Shown here one piece after another: positions 17,473-26,324 of a DNA stretch of 64,000 bases. Location: NCBI RefSeq assembly GCF_014652315.1, contig NZ_BMYO01000002.1, positions 434,001-498,000 of the forward strand. Reading direction: 5' to 3'. The notes beneath the pieces are model-generated. The model made no database searches, was not told where the DNA came from, and worked only from the letters and a program-made list of their open reading frames with translations. Source of the DNA: Jeongeupia chitinilytica. GTDB taxonomy: Bacteria > Pseudomonadota > Gammaproteobacteria > Burkholderiales > Chitinibacteraceae. Position 1 is the stretch's first letter; each line of letters starts with the position of its first letter. The translations under genes were made by a program, and so were the position numbers.

Positions 17473-20082
17473 GTGCAAATTCAATCCAAACTCAAAGCCT
17501 GCGTATTGGCAATGATGCTTGCCTCGCCTTGGGTTACCCATGCCGCCGGGCTCGGCAAGCTGAACGTGGTTTCCGGGCTGGGGCAGCCCTTCCGTGCAGA
17601 AATCGATCTGACGTCGGTGCAACCGGGTGAGGCCGATTCGCTGGCGGTCAGTCTGGCGTCGCCGGAGGGCTATGCCAACGCGCAAGTACCGTATCCGCCG
17701 AGTTCGCTGGGGTTGCGTTTCAATATCGACAAGCGTGCCAACGGGCAGTATTTCGTTCTGGTCACGTCGAGCCAGGCCGTCAGTGAGCCATTTCTCGGTC
17801 TGCTGGTCGAATTGAACTGGGCGTCCGGGCGTATCCAGCGGGAATACTCCGCGCTGATCGATCCGGTCGGTTATGGCTCGGGTTCGTCCGGTTCGGTCGA
17901 GTTGCCGGGGCGCGTGGTCAGCAAGGGAGGGGCATCGTCGGGTGCCGCCGGTTCGTCCAAGACAAGCAAGGTTGCGCCAAGTAAGTCGCCCGCTGCGACG
18001 CCATCGCAGCAGCCGCCGGCGGAGAAGTCCGAGAAGGCCGAGGGTGATGCCTACACCGTCAGGAGTGGCGATACGCTGTCGTCGGTGGCACGCAAGGTGC
18101 AGGGCGACGGTGTCAGCTACGAGCAGGTGCTGGTGAGCCTGTATCGCGCCAATCCGTCGGCATTCGACGGCAACATGAACCGGCTCAAGCGCGGCAAGAT
18201 CCTGCGCATTCCGGATCGCGACACCATGGCCGCGGTCAGCCGCGACGAGGCGGCCAAGGAAATCCGCCTGCAGGGCGAGAACTGGAAGAATTATCGCAAC
18301 CAGCTGGCCGCCGCGGCAGGCAAACAGCCGGCTGCCGATGCCGGGAACGGCGCAGCCTCGGGCAAGATTACTGCCAAGGTTGAGGACAAGGGACTGGCGC
18401 AGGCCGATGGCAACAAGGATGTGCTCAAGCTGTCCAAGGGCGGGCAGTCCGGGGATGCACAGCTGAAGGCGTTGCAGGACGAGGCACAGGCGCGACAGAA
18501 GTCGCTCGACGAAGCGAATCAGCGCGTTGCCGATCTTCAGAAGAACATCAAGGATATGGAAAAGGCCCTGGCGGTCAAGGCGCCGGCTGGCGTTGCGACG
18601 GCCGCCTCGGTGCCGGCGACGAGTGCGTCGGCCGTGCAGGCCGAGGTTGCTTCGGCTGTTGCCGAAGTTGCTGCCGCGAGCGCGGCAGCGCCGGTCGTCG
18701 CGTCGGCAGCGGCCGAGGCGAGCCCGGTGGCCAGGAAGCGCAAACCGATCGTGGTGGCTCCGCCGGTCGAAGAGCCTTCGTTCTTCGAGTCGATGTTCGA
18801 CAATCCGCTCCTCATCGGTGGTGGTCTGGCTGCGGTCCTCGCCGGTGTGGGCGGCCTGTTCTGGATGCGGCGCCGCAAACCGGCACGCTTCGAGGACAGC
18901 TTCCTTACCGCGGGCGACCTGAAACCGAACACCGTGATCGGCAGCAGTGGCGGTGCGGTGATTACGACCCAGCCGACCGAAAACTCCTTCCTGACCGACT
19001 TCAGTCGTCAAGGTCTGGGGACGATCGACACCGACGAAGTCGATCCGGTTGCCGAGGCCGAGGTTTACATGGCCTACGGCCGTGACGCGCAGGCCGAAGA
19101 AATTCTTCGTGATGCCTTGGCCAAGGATGACAGCCGCAACGAAATCCGCCTGAAACTGCTCGAGATCTATGCGGCCCGCAAGGACAAGTCGGCCTTCGAG
19201 GAGGTGGCTTCGGCGTTGTTTGCCCAGGTCAACGGCCAGGGCGCGGTCTGGGAGCAGGCGGCCTATATGGGCCGGAATCTGGACGCCGCCAACCCGCTGT
19301 ATCAACCGCGTTCCTCGTCGTCGCCGGCCGTTCCGCTGGCTGCGGCTGGTGCTGCTGCGGCCGCGGTTGCCGTGGCCGCTGCCGCGCCGGAGTCGAATCC
19401 GCTCGACGATCTGGATCTCGATCTGAGTGCCGACCTTCCGCACGCGCCTTCCGAGACGGCGGTTTCCGTCGGCGAGCCGCAAGCACAGGCGCCGCAAACC
19501 GTGGTGAGTACTGCAGAGCAGGCGGAAGTCGTTGCCAGAGAGGAAGCACTGCTGGCCGACCTGGATTTCAGCCTGGGCGAGGTCGAAGCGCCTACCGCTT
19601 CGGCGCTGGACGACCTGAGTTTTGATCTGCCGGTTGCCGAGTCGTCGCTGGACGCACCGACGGTACCGGTCGAGCTGGATCTTGATGCCGACGACGAGCT
19701 CGACTTCCCGCTGGACCTGAGTTTGCCGGAGCCGCCGGCCGCATCGATCGAGGCATCGCCGGCGACGTCTACGACCGACAGCCTTGATGACGAGCTGGCA
19801 ATGGACTTCGATTTCGGCGAGCTGGCTTCGGTCGAAGCAGCGCCGATCGAGGCATCGCTGTCCGAGGTCGATCTTGCCGGTCTGGACCTCAGTCTGGGCG
19901 AGCAGAGCGACGCGGACCTCGATCTGGGTGAGGACGATCCGGTGCAGACCAAGATCGATCTGGCCAAGGCCTACCTCGACATGGGTGACACCGAAGGTGC
20001 GCGGGAAATCCTGCAGGAAGCACTGGGCGAGGGCGGCGAGCGGCACAAGGCGGAGGCGCAGCGTCTGCTTGCCGAGCTCTGA
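17473..20082 (+). CDS. fimV: FimV-like polar/pilus assembly protein with LysM domain
   Basis: 869 residues. Order of parts: signal peptide (1-24), FimV N-terminal domain (GLGKLNVVSGLGQPFRAEIDL), LysM peptidoglycan-binding domain (about 193-245), coiled coil (about 335-370), Ala-rich linker, one transmembrane helix (about 444-463) followed by RRRK, then a long acidic cytoplasmic region and the conserved C-terminal TPR-like FimV motif (QTKIDLAKAYLDMGD...). FimV organises the cell pole and supports type IV pilus assembly and twitching. The start is a GTG with GGGGGG 6 bases upstream. No second gene reads with it; the next gene starts 6 bases later. The 254 bases before it hold no gene I can support. 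Confidence 0.95.
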   Translation: MQIQSKLKACVLAMMLASPWVTHAAGLGKLNVVSGLGQPFRAEIDLTSVQPGEADSLAVSLASPEGYANAQVPYPPSSLGLRFNIDKRANGQYFVLVTSSQAVSEPFLGLLVELNWASGRIQREYSALIDPVGYGSGSSGSVELPGRVVSKGGASSGAAGSSKTSKVAPSKSPAATPSQQPPAEKSEKAEGDAYTVRSGDTLSSVARKVQGDGVSYEQVLVSLYRANPSAFDGNMNRLKRGKILRIPDRDTMAAVSRDEAAKEIRLQGENWKNYRNQLAAAAGKQPAADAGNGAASGKITAKVEDKGLAQADGNKDVLKLSKGGQSGDAQLKALQDEAQARQKSLDEANQRVADLQKNIKDMEKALAVKAPAGVATAASVPATSASAVQAEVASAVAEVAAASAAAPVVASAAAEASPVARKRKPIVVAPPVEEPSFFESMFDNPLLIGGGLAAVLAGVGGLFWMRRRKPARFEDSFLTAGDLKPNTVIGSSGGAVITTQPTENSFLTDFSRQGLGTIDTDEVDPVAEAEVYMAYGRDAQAEEILRDALAKDDSRNEIRLKLLEIYAARKDKSAFEEVASALFAQVNGQGAVWEQAAYMGRNLDAANPLYQPRSSSSPAVPLAAAGAAAAAVAVAAAAPESNPLDDLDLDLSADLPHAPSETAVSVGEPQAQAPQTVVSTAEQAEVVAREEALLADLDFSLGEVEAPTASALDDLSFDLPVAESSLDAPTVPVELDLDADDELDFPLDLSLPEPPAASIEASPATSTTDSLDDELAMDFDFGELASVEAAPIEASLSEVDLAGLDLSLGEQSDADLDLGEDDPVQTKIDLAKAYLDMGDTEGAREILQEALGEGGERHKAEAQRLLAEL

Positions 20083-20088
20083 TCCCCG

Positions 20089-20712
20089 GTGGTACGTGTG
20101 CATCCAGCCAATTGGATCTTGTGCTGGTTGATGGTGGCGTGCTGGTTGCATCGTTTGCAGCCCACGCCACTGGTTTTTTCTGCGCTGCTGCTTCTGGTGC
20201 TGGCAAGCCTGCGCGACCGGCGGCGTTGGTGGCGAACGCTCAAGCGTTTGCGCTTTCTGCTGCTGGCGCTGGTGTTCGTGTACGGCTGGAGTACGCCCGG
20301 TCTGCGCCTCGTGGCGTGGCTGTGGGCGCCGACCGAAGAGGGTTTGCGGTCGGGCGCGCTGCAGGCCATGCGCCTCGTCGGCATGTTGGCCAGCCTGCAC
20401 TGCCTGCTCGCAGGTCTGGGGCACGAACGGATTTTTGCCGGGCTTTACACCTTGGCTGCCCCGCTGGCACTGTTCGGGGCATGGCGCGAGCGTTGCGCGT
20501 TGCGGCTTGTGCTGACCATGGATTACGCGGAAGCTTTGCTTGCCGCACCGCAGGTCTTGCGGAGCAACTGGCGCGCATGGCTGGACGGCGACGATGGCGC
20601 GCCGGTCGGGCCGGTGCGGTTGACCGTGTTGCCGCTGTCCGGTTGGCAGCGCGGTTTGTGTGCTGCATTGCTGGCTGCGATCGGCTTGATTTTGACGGGA
20701 GTGGGGTGGTGA
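20089..20712 (+). CDS. Polytopic membrane protein, possibly CbiQ/EcfT-like
   Basis: 207 residues with several hydrophobic helices (about 9-40, 56-75, 110-150, 185-205) and a basic loop LRDRRRWWRTLKRLRF. The layout recalls the transmembrane T component of energy-coupling-factor transporters, but the diagnostic motif cannot be confirmed by eye and no ECF ATPase is nearby. It starts 6 bases after fimV and overlaps the truA start in a GTGA junction, so it is cotranscribed with both. Membrane protein is certain; the CbiQ idea is a guess. Confidence 0.65.
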   Translation: MVRVHPANWILCWLMVACWLHRLQPTPLVFSALLLLVLASLRDRRRWWRTLKRLRFLLLALVFVYGWSTPGLRLVAWLWAPTEEGLRSGALQAMRLVGMLASLHCLLAGLGHERIFAGLYTLAAPLALFGAWRERCALRLVLTMDYAEALLAAPQVLRSNWRAWLDGDDGAPVGPVRLTVLPLSGWQRGLCAALLAAIGLILTGVGW

Positions 20713-21494
20713 GCCGCTACGCATTGGCGCTTGAATACGATGGACGCAGTTTCTGCGGCTGGCAGGTGCAGCCGCAGGCGCCGACGGTACAGGCTGCAGT
20801 CGAGGCTGCGGTGTCGCGCATGGCCGGACATCCGGTGCGCGTTCACGCAGCAGGGCGCACCGATGCCGGCGTGCATGCGAGCCGGCAGGTTGCGCACTTC
20901 GATACCGACGTCGATCGTCCGCTGACGGCATGGGTACGCGGGGTCAACAGCTTTCTGCCGCCGGGGGTGGCGGTGCTGTGGGCCAAAGCCGTGCCCGATG
21001 CATTCCATTCGCGGTTCGTTGCCCATGCGCGTCACTACCGTTACCTGCTGCTGAATCACCCGGTGCGACCGGCGTTGTGGGCCGGGCGGGTAGGCTGGAT
21101 CCATCAGCCGCTGGATCTGGCTGCATTTCGCGATGCCGCGCAGCGACTGCTCGGTACGCACGACTTTTCGAGCTTTCGTGCGGCCGAATGTCAGGCCAAA
21201 ACACCGGTCAAGACTCTGAGCCGGATCGAGCTGGCGCAGCAGGGTGACCTGCTGATGGTCGATTTTTCTGCCGACGCATTTCTGCACCATATGGTGCGCA
21301 ACCTGATGGGGGCGCTGCTGCACATTGCCAAGGGCAACGAGGCGCCGGCGTGGATCGAAACGCTGCTCGCAGCTCGCGAGCGGGCCGTGGCTCCCCCCAC
21401 CTTCATGCCCGACGGTCTGTATCTGGCGGGCGTCAGCTACCCCGCTGAATTCGGGCTCGATACCGAACCCTGTCAGCGGCATGGCCTGATTTGA
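20709..21494 (+). CDS. truA: tRNA pseudouridine(38-40) synthase TruA
   Basis: 261 residues. ALEYDGRSFCGWQVQP, the catalytic aspartate in AAGRTDAGVHA, RHYRYLLLNH and FLHHMVRNLMG are the TruA motifs. It isomerises uridines 38-40 in the anticodon arm of many tRNAs. The GTG start at 20709 overlaps the previous stop by 4 bases (GTGA). The same frame is open upstream for about 600 bases, but that part reads as a shadow of the membrane protein. Confidence 0.97.
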   Translation: MSRYALALEYDGRSFCGWQVQPQAPTVQAAVEAAVSRMAGHPVRVHAAGRTDAGVHASRQVAHFDTDVDRPLTAWVRGVNSFLPPGVAVLWAKAVPDAFHSRFVAHARHYRYLLLNHPVRPALWAGRVGWIHQPLDLAAFRDAAQRLLGTHDFSSFRAAECQAKTPVKTLSRIELAQQGDLLMVDFSADAFLHHMVRNLMGALLHIAKGNEAPAWIETLLAARERAVAPPTFMPDGLYLAGVSYPAEFGLDTEPCQRHGLI

Positions 21495-21508
21495 ATGCGG
21501 AGCGTGTA

Positions 21509-22153
21509 ATGGTGTTTCCCAGAGTCAAGATTTGCGGATTGCGCGACGTGGAGACGGCGGTCGCGACAGCAAGGCTGGGGGCGGACGCGATCGGTCTGGT
21601 GTTCTACGCGCCGAGCCCGCGCTGTGTCGATGCGACGGCCGCAGCCCGTATCGTGGCGGCATTGCCGGCCTTCGTTTCCAGTGTCGGCCTGTTTGTCGAT
21701 GCCGCGCCCGACTACGTACGCGACGTGCTGCGGCAGGTGCCGCTCGATCTGCTGCAGTTTCACGGCGACGAGTCGCCGGAGTACTGCCGGCAGTTCGGTC
21801 GTCCGTATATCAAGGCACTAAGGGTAAAACCGGATACGGATTTGGTAGAATGCGCCAAGCGCTATCACGATGCCCGTGGCCTGCTGGTCGATGCCTATGT
21901 GCCCGGCGTGCCGGGCGGGACCGGCGAGGCGTTCGACTGGGCCTTGCTGCCGAACGATCTGGTGCTGCCGCTGATTCTTTCCGGCGGCCTGCATCCGGAC
22001 AATGTCGCGCAGGCCGTTGAGCAGGTTCGACCTTGGGCGCTGGATGTGTCCAGCGGCGTCGAACTCAGCAAGGGTGTAAAAGATCTGGCCAGGGTGGCTG
22101 CCTTTATCCGGGCGGCGCATCGGGCTGCAACCGAGACGACTGATGAACGATAA
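21509..22153 (+). CDS. trpF: Phosphoribosylanthranilate isomerase
   Basis: 214 residues. VKICGL (with the catalytic cysteine), GLVFYAPSPR, LLQFHGDE and the C-terminal phosphate loop region (LSGGLHPDNV, LDVSSGVE) mark TrpF, third step of tryptophan synthesis from anthranilate. The ATG at 21509 follows GGAG at 7 bases; a TTG at 21491 would add six residues without support. It overlaps trpB by 11 bases. Confidence 0.97.
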   Translation: MVFPRVKICGLRDVETAVATARLGADAIGLVFYAPSPRCVDATAAARIVAALPAFVSSVGLFVDAAPDYVRDVLRQVPLDLLQFHGDESPEYCRQFGRPYIKALRVKPDTDLVECAKRYHDARGLLVDAYVPGVPGGTGEAFDWALLPNDLVLPLILSGGLHPDNVAQAVEQVRPWALDVSSGVELSKGVKDLARVAAFIRAAHRAATETTDER

Positions 22154-23303
22154 GCTTCGCTACAACCAGCCCGACGCACGTGGCCATTTCGGCCAGCACG
22201 GCGGCATCTATGTCGCAGAAACGCTGATGGCGGCACTCGACGAGCTGCGCGTCGAGTACGAAAAGGCCATCGCCGATCCGGACTTCATGGCCGAGTACCG
22301 CTACGAACTCGCCCACTATGTCGGCCGCCCCAGTCCGGTCTACCACGCCAAGCGCTGGTCCGAGCTGCTCGGCGGGGCGCAGATCTACCTGAAGCGCGAA
22401 GACCTGAATCACACCGGCGCACACAAGGTCAACAACACCATTGGCCAGGCGCTGCTGGCGCGCCGCATGGGCAAGAAGCGCGTGATTGCCGAAACCGGCG
22501 CCGGTCAGCATGGCGTCGCCTCGGCAACGGTGGCCGCACGTTACGGCCTCGAGTGCGTGGTCTACATGGGGGCGGAAGACGTGGCCCGGCAGTCGCCGAA
22601 CGTTTACCGGATGAAGCTGCTGGGCGCGACCGTCGTGCCGGTGACCTCGGGTAGCAAAACGCTGAAAGACGCGATGAACGAAGCCATGCGTGACTGGGTC
22701 ACCAACGTGGATTCGACCTACTACATCATCGGTACGTGCGCGGGCCCGCATCCGTATCCGACGCTGGTGCGCGATTTCCAGTGCGTGATCGGCGAGGAAG
22801 CCAAGGTGCAGATGCAGGACATGATCGGGCGCCATTTCCATCCTTACGTCGAAGTGCCGGGTGTACGGCTGATCGGCGTCGAGGCGGGCGGGCACGGCGT
22901 CGAGACCGGGCAGCATGCGGCGCCGCTGACGACCAATGCCAAGGTGGGTGTGCTGCACGGGCAGCGTTCCTACCTGATGCAGGATGCGAACGGCCAGATC
23001 GTCGAAACGCATTCGGTCTCCGCCGGTCTCGACTATCCGGGCGTGGGTCCGGAGCACAGCTATCTCAAGGACATCGGCCGCGCCGAGTATGTCGCGATCA
23101 ACGATGACGAAGCGCTGAAAGCCTTCCACGACCTGTGCCGCTTCGAAGGCATCATTCCTGCGCTCGAGTCGAGCCACGCACTGGCCCATGCCGCCAAGAT
23201 CGCGCCGACCATGGCCAAGGACCAGGTGCTGCTGGTCAACCTGTCCGGTCGTGGCGACAAGGACATTCCGACGATTGCCAAGCTCGACGGCATTCAGCTC
23301 TGA
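22143..23303 (+). CDS. trpB: Tryptophan synthase beta chain lacking the PLP phosphate loop
   Basis: 386 residues, while relatives have about 397-405. The PLP lysine region KREDLNHTGAHKVNN, ETGAGQHGVA and the C-terminal NLSGRGDKD are all normal. The gap is after MQDMIGR (residue 230): the next residues are HFHPYVEVPGVRLIG, where the family has about 17 more residues reading roughly xPDxVVACVGGGSNAxG. This missing part is a core beta strand and the glycine-rich loop that binds the phosphate of pyridoxal phosphate. The frame is kept on both sides, so it looks like a clean deletion of about 51 bases near 22832-22835. As written the enzyme should not bind its cofactor well or fold normally. It sits normally between trpF and trpA. 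A sequencing or assembly error must be excluded. Confidence 0.95.
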   Translation: MNDKLRYNQPDARGHFGQHGGIYVAETLMAALDELRVEYEKAIADPDFMAEYRYELAHYVGRPSPVYHAKRWSELLGGAQIYLKREDLNHTGAHKVNNTIGQALLARRMGKKRVIAETGAGQHGVASATVAARYGLECVVYMGAEDVARQSPNVYRMKLLGATVVPVTSGSKTLKDAMNEAMRDWVTNVDSTYYIIGTCAGPHPYPTLVRDFQCVIGEEAKVQMQDMIGRHFHPYVEVPGVRLIGVEAGGHGVETGQHAAPLTTNAKVGVLHGQRSYLMQDANGQIVETHSVSAGLDYPGVGPEHSYLKDIGRAEYVAINDDEALKAFHDLCRFEGIIPALESSHALAHAAKIAPTMAKDQVLLVNLSGRGDKDIPTIAKLDGIQL

Positions 23304-23310
23304 TCACCGG

Positions 23311-23330
23311 CGGGCGCCGGAAGGCGCCCG
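23311..23330 (+). other. Strong hairpin between trpB and trpA
   Basis: CGGGCGCC and GGCGCCCG form a perfect 8-bp stem capped by GGAA, a GNRA-type tetraloop. No T-run follows, so it is more likely an mRNA stability or processing element than a terminator. It begins 7 bases past the trpB stop. Confidence 0.6.
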
Positions 23331-23355
23331 CGCATTACTAGATGGTTCGATATCC

Positions 23356-24159
23356 ATGTCCCGTATCCAGAAGACCCTTGCAGCCCTGAAGGCTGATTGT
23401 CGTCAGGCGCTGATTCCATTCATTACCGCCGGTGACCCGCGTCCCGGTTTGACCGTCGAGCTGATGCACGCCCTCGTCAAGGGTGGCGCCGATGTGATCG
23501 AGCTGGGCGTGCCGTTTTCCGATCCGATGGCCGATGGTCCGGTCATCCAGCGTGCGTCCGAACGCGCCCTGGCGCACGGCGTGAGCTTGCGCGACGTACT
23601 CGGCATGGTGGCCGAGTTCCGCAAGACCGATGCCGGGACGCCGGTCGTTCTGATGGGCTACGCGAATCCGGTCGAGGCCATGGGGTACCAGGTATTTGCG
23701 CAGGCTGCAGTCGCTGCCGGTGTCGACGGCGTGCTGACCGTCGATCTGCCGCCCGAAGAGGCCGAGGAGTGTGCGGCAACATTCAAGCGCCACGGCATCG
23801 ATCCGATTTTCCTGCTGGCGCCGACCACGCCTGTCAGCCGTATCCAGGCGGTTGAACGGCTCGCCAGCGGCTACGTCTACTATGTTTCGCTCAAGGGCGT
23901 GACCGGTGCGGCGACGCTCGACGTCGCCAGCGTGGCCGCCAAGCTGGCCGAGCTGCAGTCGTATCTGTCGGTGCCGGTCGGCGTCGGTTTCGGCATTCGC
24001 GATCCCGAGTCGGCGCGTGCCGTGGCGGCCGTGGCCGATGCGGTGGTGATCGGTTCGCGTCTGGTGCAGGAAGTCGAGGCTGGCGAGGCCGGTCTGGCCG
24101 CACGGCTGACGGAATTCCTTGCCAGCGTCCGCGCCGCGATGGATACTGCGCGCCGCTGA
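23356..24159 (+). CDS. trpA: Tryptophan synthase alpha chain
   Basis: 267 residues, normal length. FITAGDP, the catalytic Glu in IELGVPFSDPMADGP, LLAPTT, YYVSLKGVTG and the phosphate-binding GVGFGI are all present. It splits indole-3-glycerol phosphate and passes indole to TrpB. It is separated from trpB by 52 bases with a hairpin. The alpha chain looks fully intact, unlike its partner. Confidence 0.98.
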   Translation: MSRIQKTLAALKADCRQALIPFITAGDPRPGLTVELMHALVKGGADVIELGVPFSDPMADGPVIQRASERALAHGVSLRDVLGMVAEFRKTDAGTPVVLMGYANPVEAMGYQVFAQAAVAAGVDGVLTVDLPPEEAEECAATFKRHGIDPIFLLAPTTPVSRIQAVERLASGYVYYVSLKGVTGAATLDVASVAAKLAELQSYLSVPVGVGFGIRDPESARAVAAVADAVVIGSRLVQEVEAGEAGLAARLTEFLASVRAAMDTARR

Positions 24160-24175
24160 AACAAGGAGATTCACG

Positions 24176-25045
24176 ATGAGTTGGTTGCAGAAACTCCTGC
24201 CTCCGAAGATCAAGAGCCGCGAGCCCGGTTCCAAGTCCGCCGTGCCGGAAGGCCTGTGGCACAAGTGCTCGGCGTGCGGCTCGGTGCTGTACCGGACCGA
24301 TCTCGAGAACAATCTCGACGTTTGCCCGAAGTGCAGCTACCACAACCGGATTTCGGCGCGCCGTCGCGTTGACCTGCTGCTCGACGCAGAGGGCCGCTTC
24401 GAGATCGGCGCCGAGGTACAGGCGGTCGACATCCTCAAGTTCAAGGCGGCCAAGCGCTACAGCGAACAGCTCGAGAACTTCAAGAAAAGCTCCGACGAGG
24501 ACGAGGCGCTGGTCGTGGTGCAGGGCGCCATCCAGACCGTGCCGGTCGTGCTGGCGGTGTTCGAATACGGTTTCGTCAACGGCTCGATGGGTTCGGTCGT
24601 CGGCGAGCGTTTCGTGCGCGGCGTGAAGAACGCGCTGGAAAACAATCTGCCCTTCATCTGCATCGCCGCTTCGGGTGGCGCGCGGATGCAGGAAGGTCTG
24701 AACTCGCTGATGCAGATGGCCAAGACCTCGGCCATTCTGACCAAGCTGGCCGATCAGCGCCTGCCGTTCATTTCGATCCTGGTCGACCCGACCATGGGCG
24801 GCGTGTCGGCGTCGTTCGCCTTCCTGGGCGATGTGGTGCTGGCCGAGCCGGGTGCCCTGATTGGCTTTGCCGGTCCGCGCGTGATCGAGCAGACCGTGCG
24901 CGAAACGTTGCCGGAAGGCTTCCAGCGTTCGGAGTTCCTGCTCGAAAAGGGCGCGATCGACCGCATCGTCGACCGTCGTGACATGCGTCAGCAGCTTGCT
25001 CAGCTGTTGACGCTGCTGCAAAAGCAGGCGGCGGTGGGCGCCTGA
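24176..25045 (+). CDS. accD: Acetyl-CoA carboxylase carboxyltransferase subunit beta
   Basis: 289 residues. The N-terminal zinc ribbon (CSACGSVLY...CPKCSYH) and the crotonase-type core (GSMGSVVGERFVR, ASGGARMQEG, DPTMGGVSASFA, GFAGPRVIEQTV) are complete. With AccA it moves carboxyl from biotin to acetyl-CoA, first step of fatty acid synthesis. AGGAG precedes the ATG. Its stop overlaps the folC start in TGATG. Confidence 0.98.
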   Translation: MSWLQKLLPPKIKSREPGSKSAVPEGLWHKCSACGSVLYRTDLENNLDVCPKCSYHNRISARRRVDLLLDAEGRFEIGAEVQAVDILKFKAAKRYSEQLENFKKSSDEDEALVVVQGAIQTVPVVLAVFEYGFVNGSMGSVVGERFVRGVKNALENNLPFICIAASGGARMQEGLNSLMQMAKTSAILTKLADQRLPFISILVDPTMGGVSASFAFLGDVVLAEPGALIGFAGPRVIEQTVRETLPEGFQRSEFLLEKGAIDRIVDRRDMRQQLAQLLTLLQKQAAVGA

Positions 25046-26322
25046 TGTCCCGGTTCGACGCCGAGACGCTGGACGCCTGGCTGCAACACCTCGAGCATGC
25101 GCATCACGCCGAAATCGACATGGGCCTGACCCGTGTCGATGCGGTGCGCAACGCCATGGGTCTGCAGCCCGGCTTTCCGCTGCTGACCGTCGGCGGTACA
25201 AACGGCAAGGGCTCGGTCTGTGCCTTTCTGTCGACCACGCTGCATGCGGCAGGTTATCGCGTCGGGACGTTCACCTCGCCGCACCTGCAACGCTACAACG
25301 AACGGATTGCCGTCGGCCTGGCACCGGTGTCCGACGAAGCCATCGTGGCTGCGTTCCGGGCGATCGAGGCTGCGCGCGGCGACGTTTCGCTGAGCTACTT
25401 CGAGTTCAACCTGCTCGCCGCCATGCACTGTTTCATGGCAGCGGGTGTCGATGTTGCCGTGCTCGAAGTCGGTCTCGGCGGCCGACTCGATGCCGTCAAC
25501 GTTTTCGATGCCGATGTGGCCGGTATCGTCAGCATCGACCTGGATCACCAGGCGTTTCTCGGTAATGATCGCGAGTCGATCGGTTTCGAAAAGGCAGGCA
25601 TCTTCCGGCGCGGCCGTCCGGCGTTCTGTGCCGATCCGAATCCGCCGCAAAGCCTGACCGACCACGCTGCCGCCGTCGGCGCGCCACTGCAACTGATCGG
25701 CAAGGATTTTGGTTACCAGCGCGAGGCCGAAGGCAATCAGTGGATGTGCTGGACTGCCGTTCAGCGGCGTCATGCGTTGCCGCTGCCGGCGCTGCGCGGC
25801 GCGTATCAGCTTGGCAATGCCGCGCTGGCAATGGCGATGCTGGATGCCTTGCGCGACCGGTTGCCGGTATCGATCGGCCAGATCAAGCGCGGCCTGCTTG
25901 AAGTCGAGTGGCCGGCGCGCTGTCAGGTGCTGCCCGGCCGGCCTCAGGTCGTGCTCGACGTTGCGCACAATCCGCATGCAGCCAAGGCACTTGCTGCCGC
26001 GCTGGACCAGATGGGGTTTGCCGCCAACCGGCATGCGGTGTTCGGCATGATGGCCGACAAGGACATTGCCGCCGTAGTGGATTTGCTGAAGGAAAAGGTC
26101 GATCACTGGCACCTTGCCGCGCCGGCCTTGCCACGTGCGGCGAGTGCCGACGTCCTGGCCGGGATCGTCGCCGCAGCCGCGCCGCAAGCGACGCTATCGC
26201 GTTATGATTCGGTCGCGGCAGCCTGGCAGGGTGCCGTACGGCAGGCCGGGGATGGTGATAGAATCCTCGCCTTTGGCTCCTTTTACACCGTTGCCGAAGT
26301 TCTGGCGGCGCGTGGACGCTGA
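25045..26322 (+). CDS. folC: Bifunctional folylpolyglutamate/dihydrofolate synthase
   Basis: 425 residues. The P-loop GGTNGKGS, FTSPHLQRYNERI, LEVGLGGRLDAVN, EKAGIFR and LDVAHNPHA are FolC signatures. It adds glutamates to folates and in bacteria also makes dihydrofolate from dihydropteroate. It overlaps accD by one base. Placement between accD and a SPOR protein is standard in beta- and gammaproteobacteria. Confidence 0.97.
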   Translation: MSRFDAETLDAWLQHLEHAHHAEIDMGLTRVDAVRNAMGLQPGFPLLTVGGTNGKGSVCAFLSTTLHAAGYRVGTFTSPHLQRYNERIAVGLAPVSDEAIVAAFRAIEAARGDVSLSYFEFNLLAAMHCFMAAGVDVAVLEVGLGGRLDAVNVFDADVAGIVSIDLDHQAFLGNDRESIGFEKAGIFRRGRPAFCADPNPPQSLTDHAAAVGAPLQLIGKDFGYQREAEGNQWMCWTAVQRRHALPLPALRGAYQLGNAALAMAMLDALRDRLPVSIGQIKRGLLEVEWPARCQVLPGRPQVVLDVAHNPHAAKALAAALDQMGFAANRHAVFGMMADKDIAAVVDLLKEKVDHWHLAAPALPRAASADVLAGIVAAAAPQATLSRYDSVAAAWQGAVRQAGDGDRILAFGSFYTVAEVLAARGR

Positions 26323-26324
26323 GT

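Noticed and set aside
16957..20931. 1324-codon minus-strand open frame opposite fimV
   Set aside because: It lies antisense to fimV, gluQ and truA, all well supported. Its translation is rich in Arg, Gln and His with no domain, as expected for a shadow of GC-rich codons.
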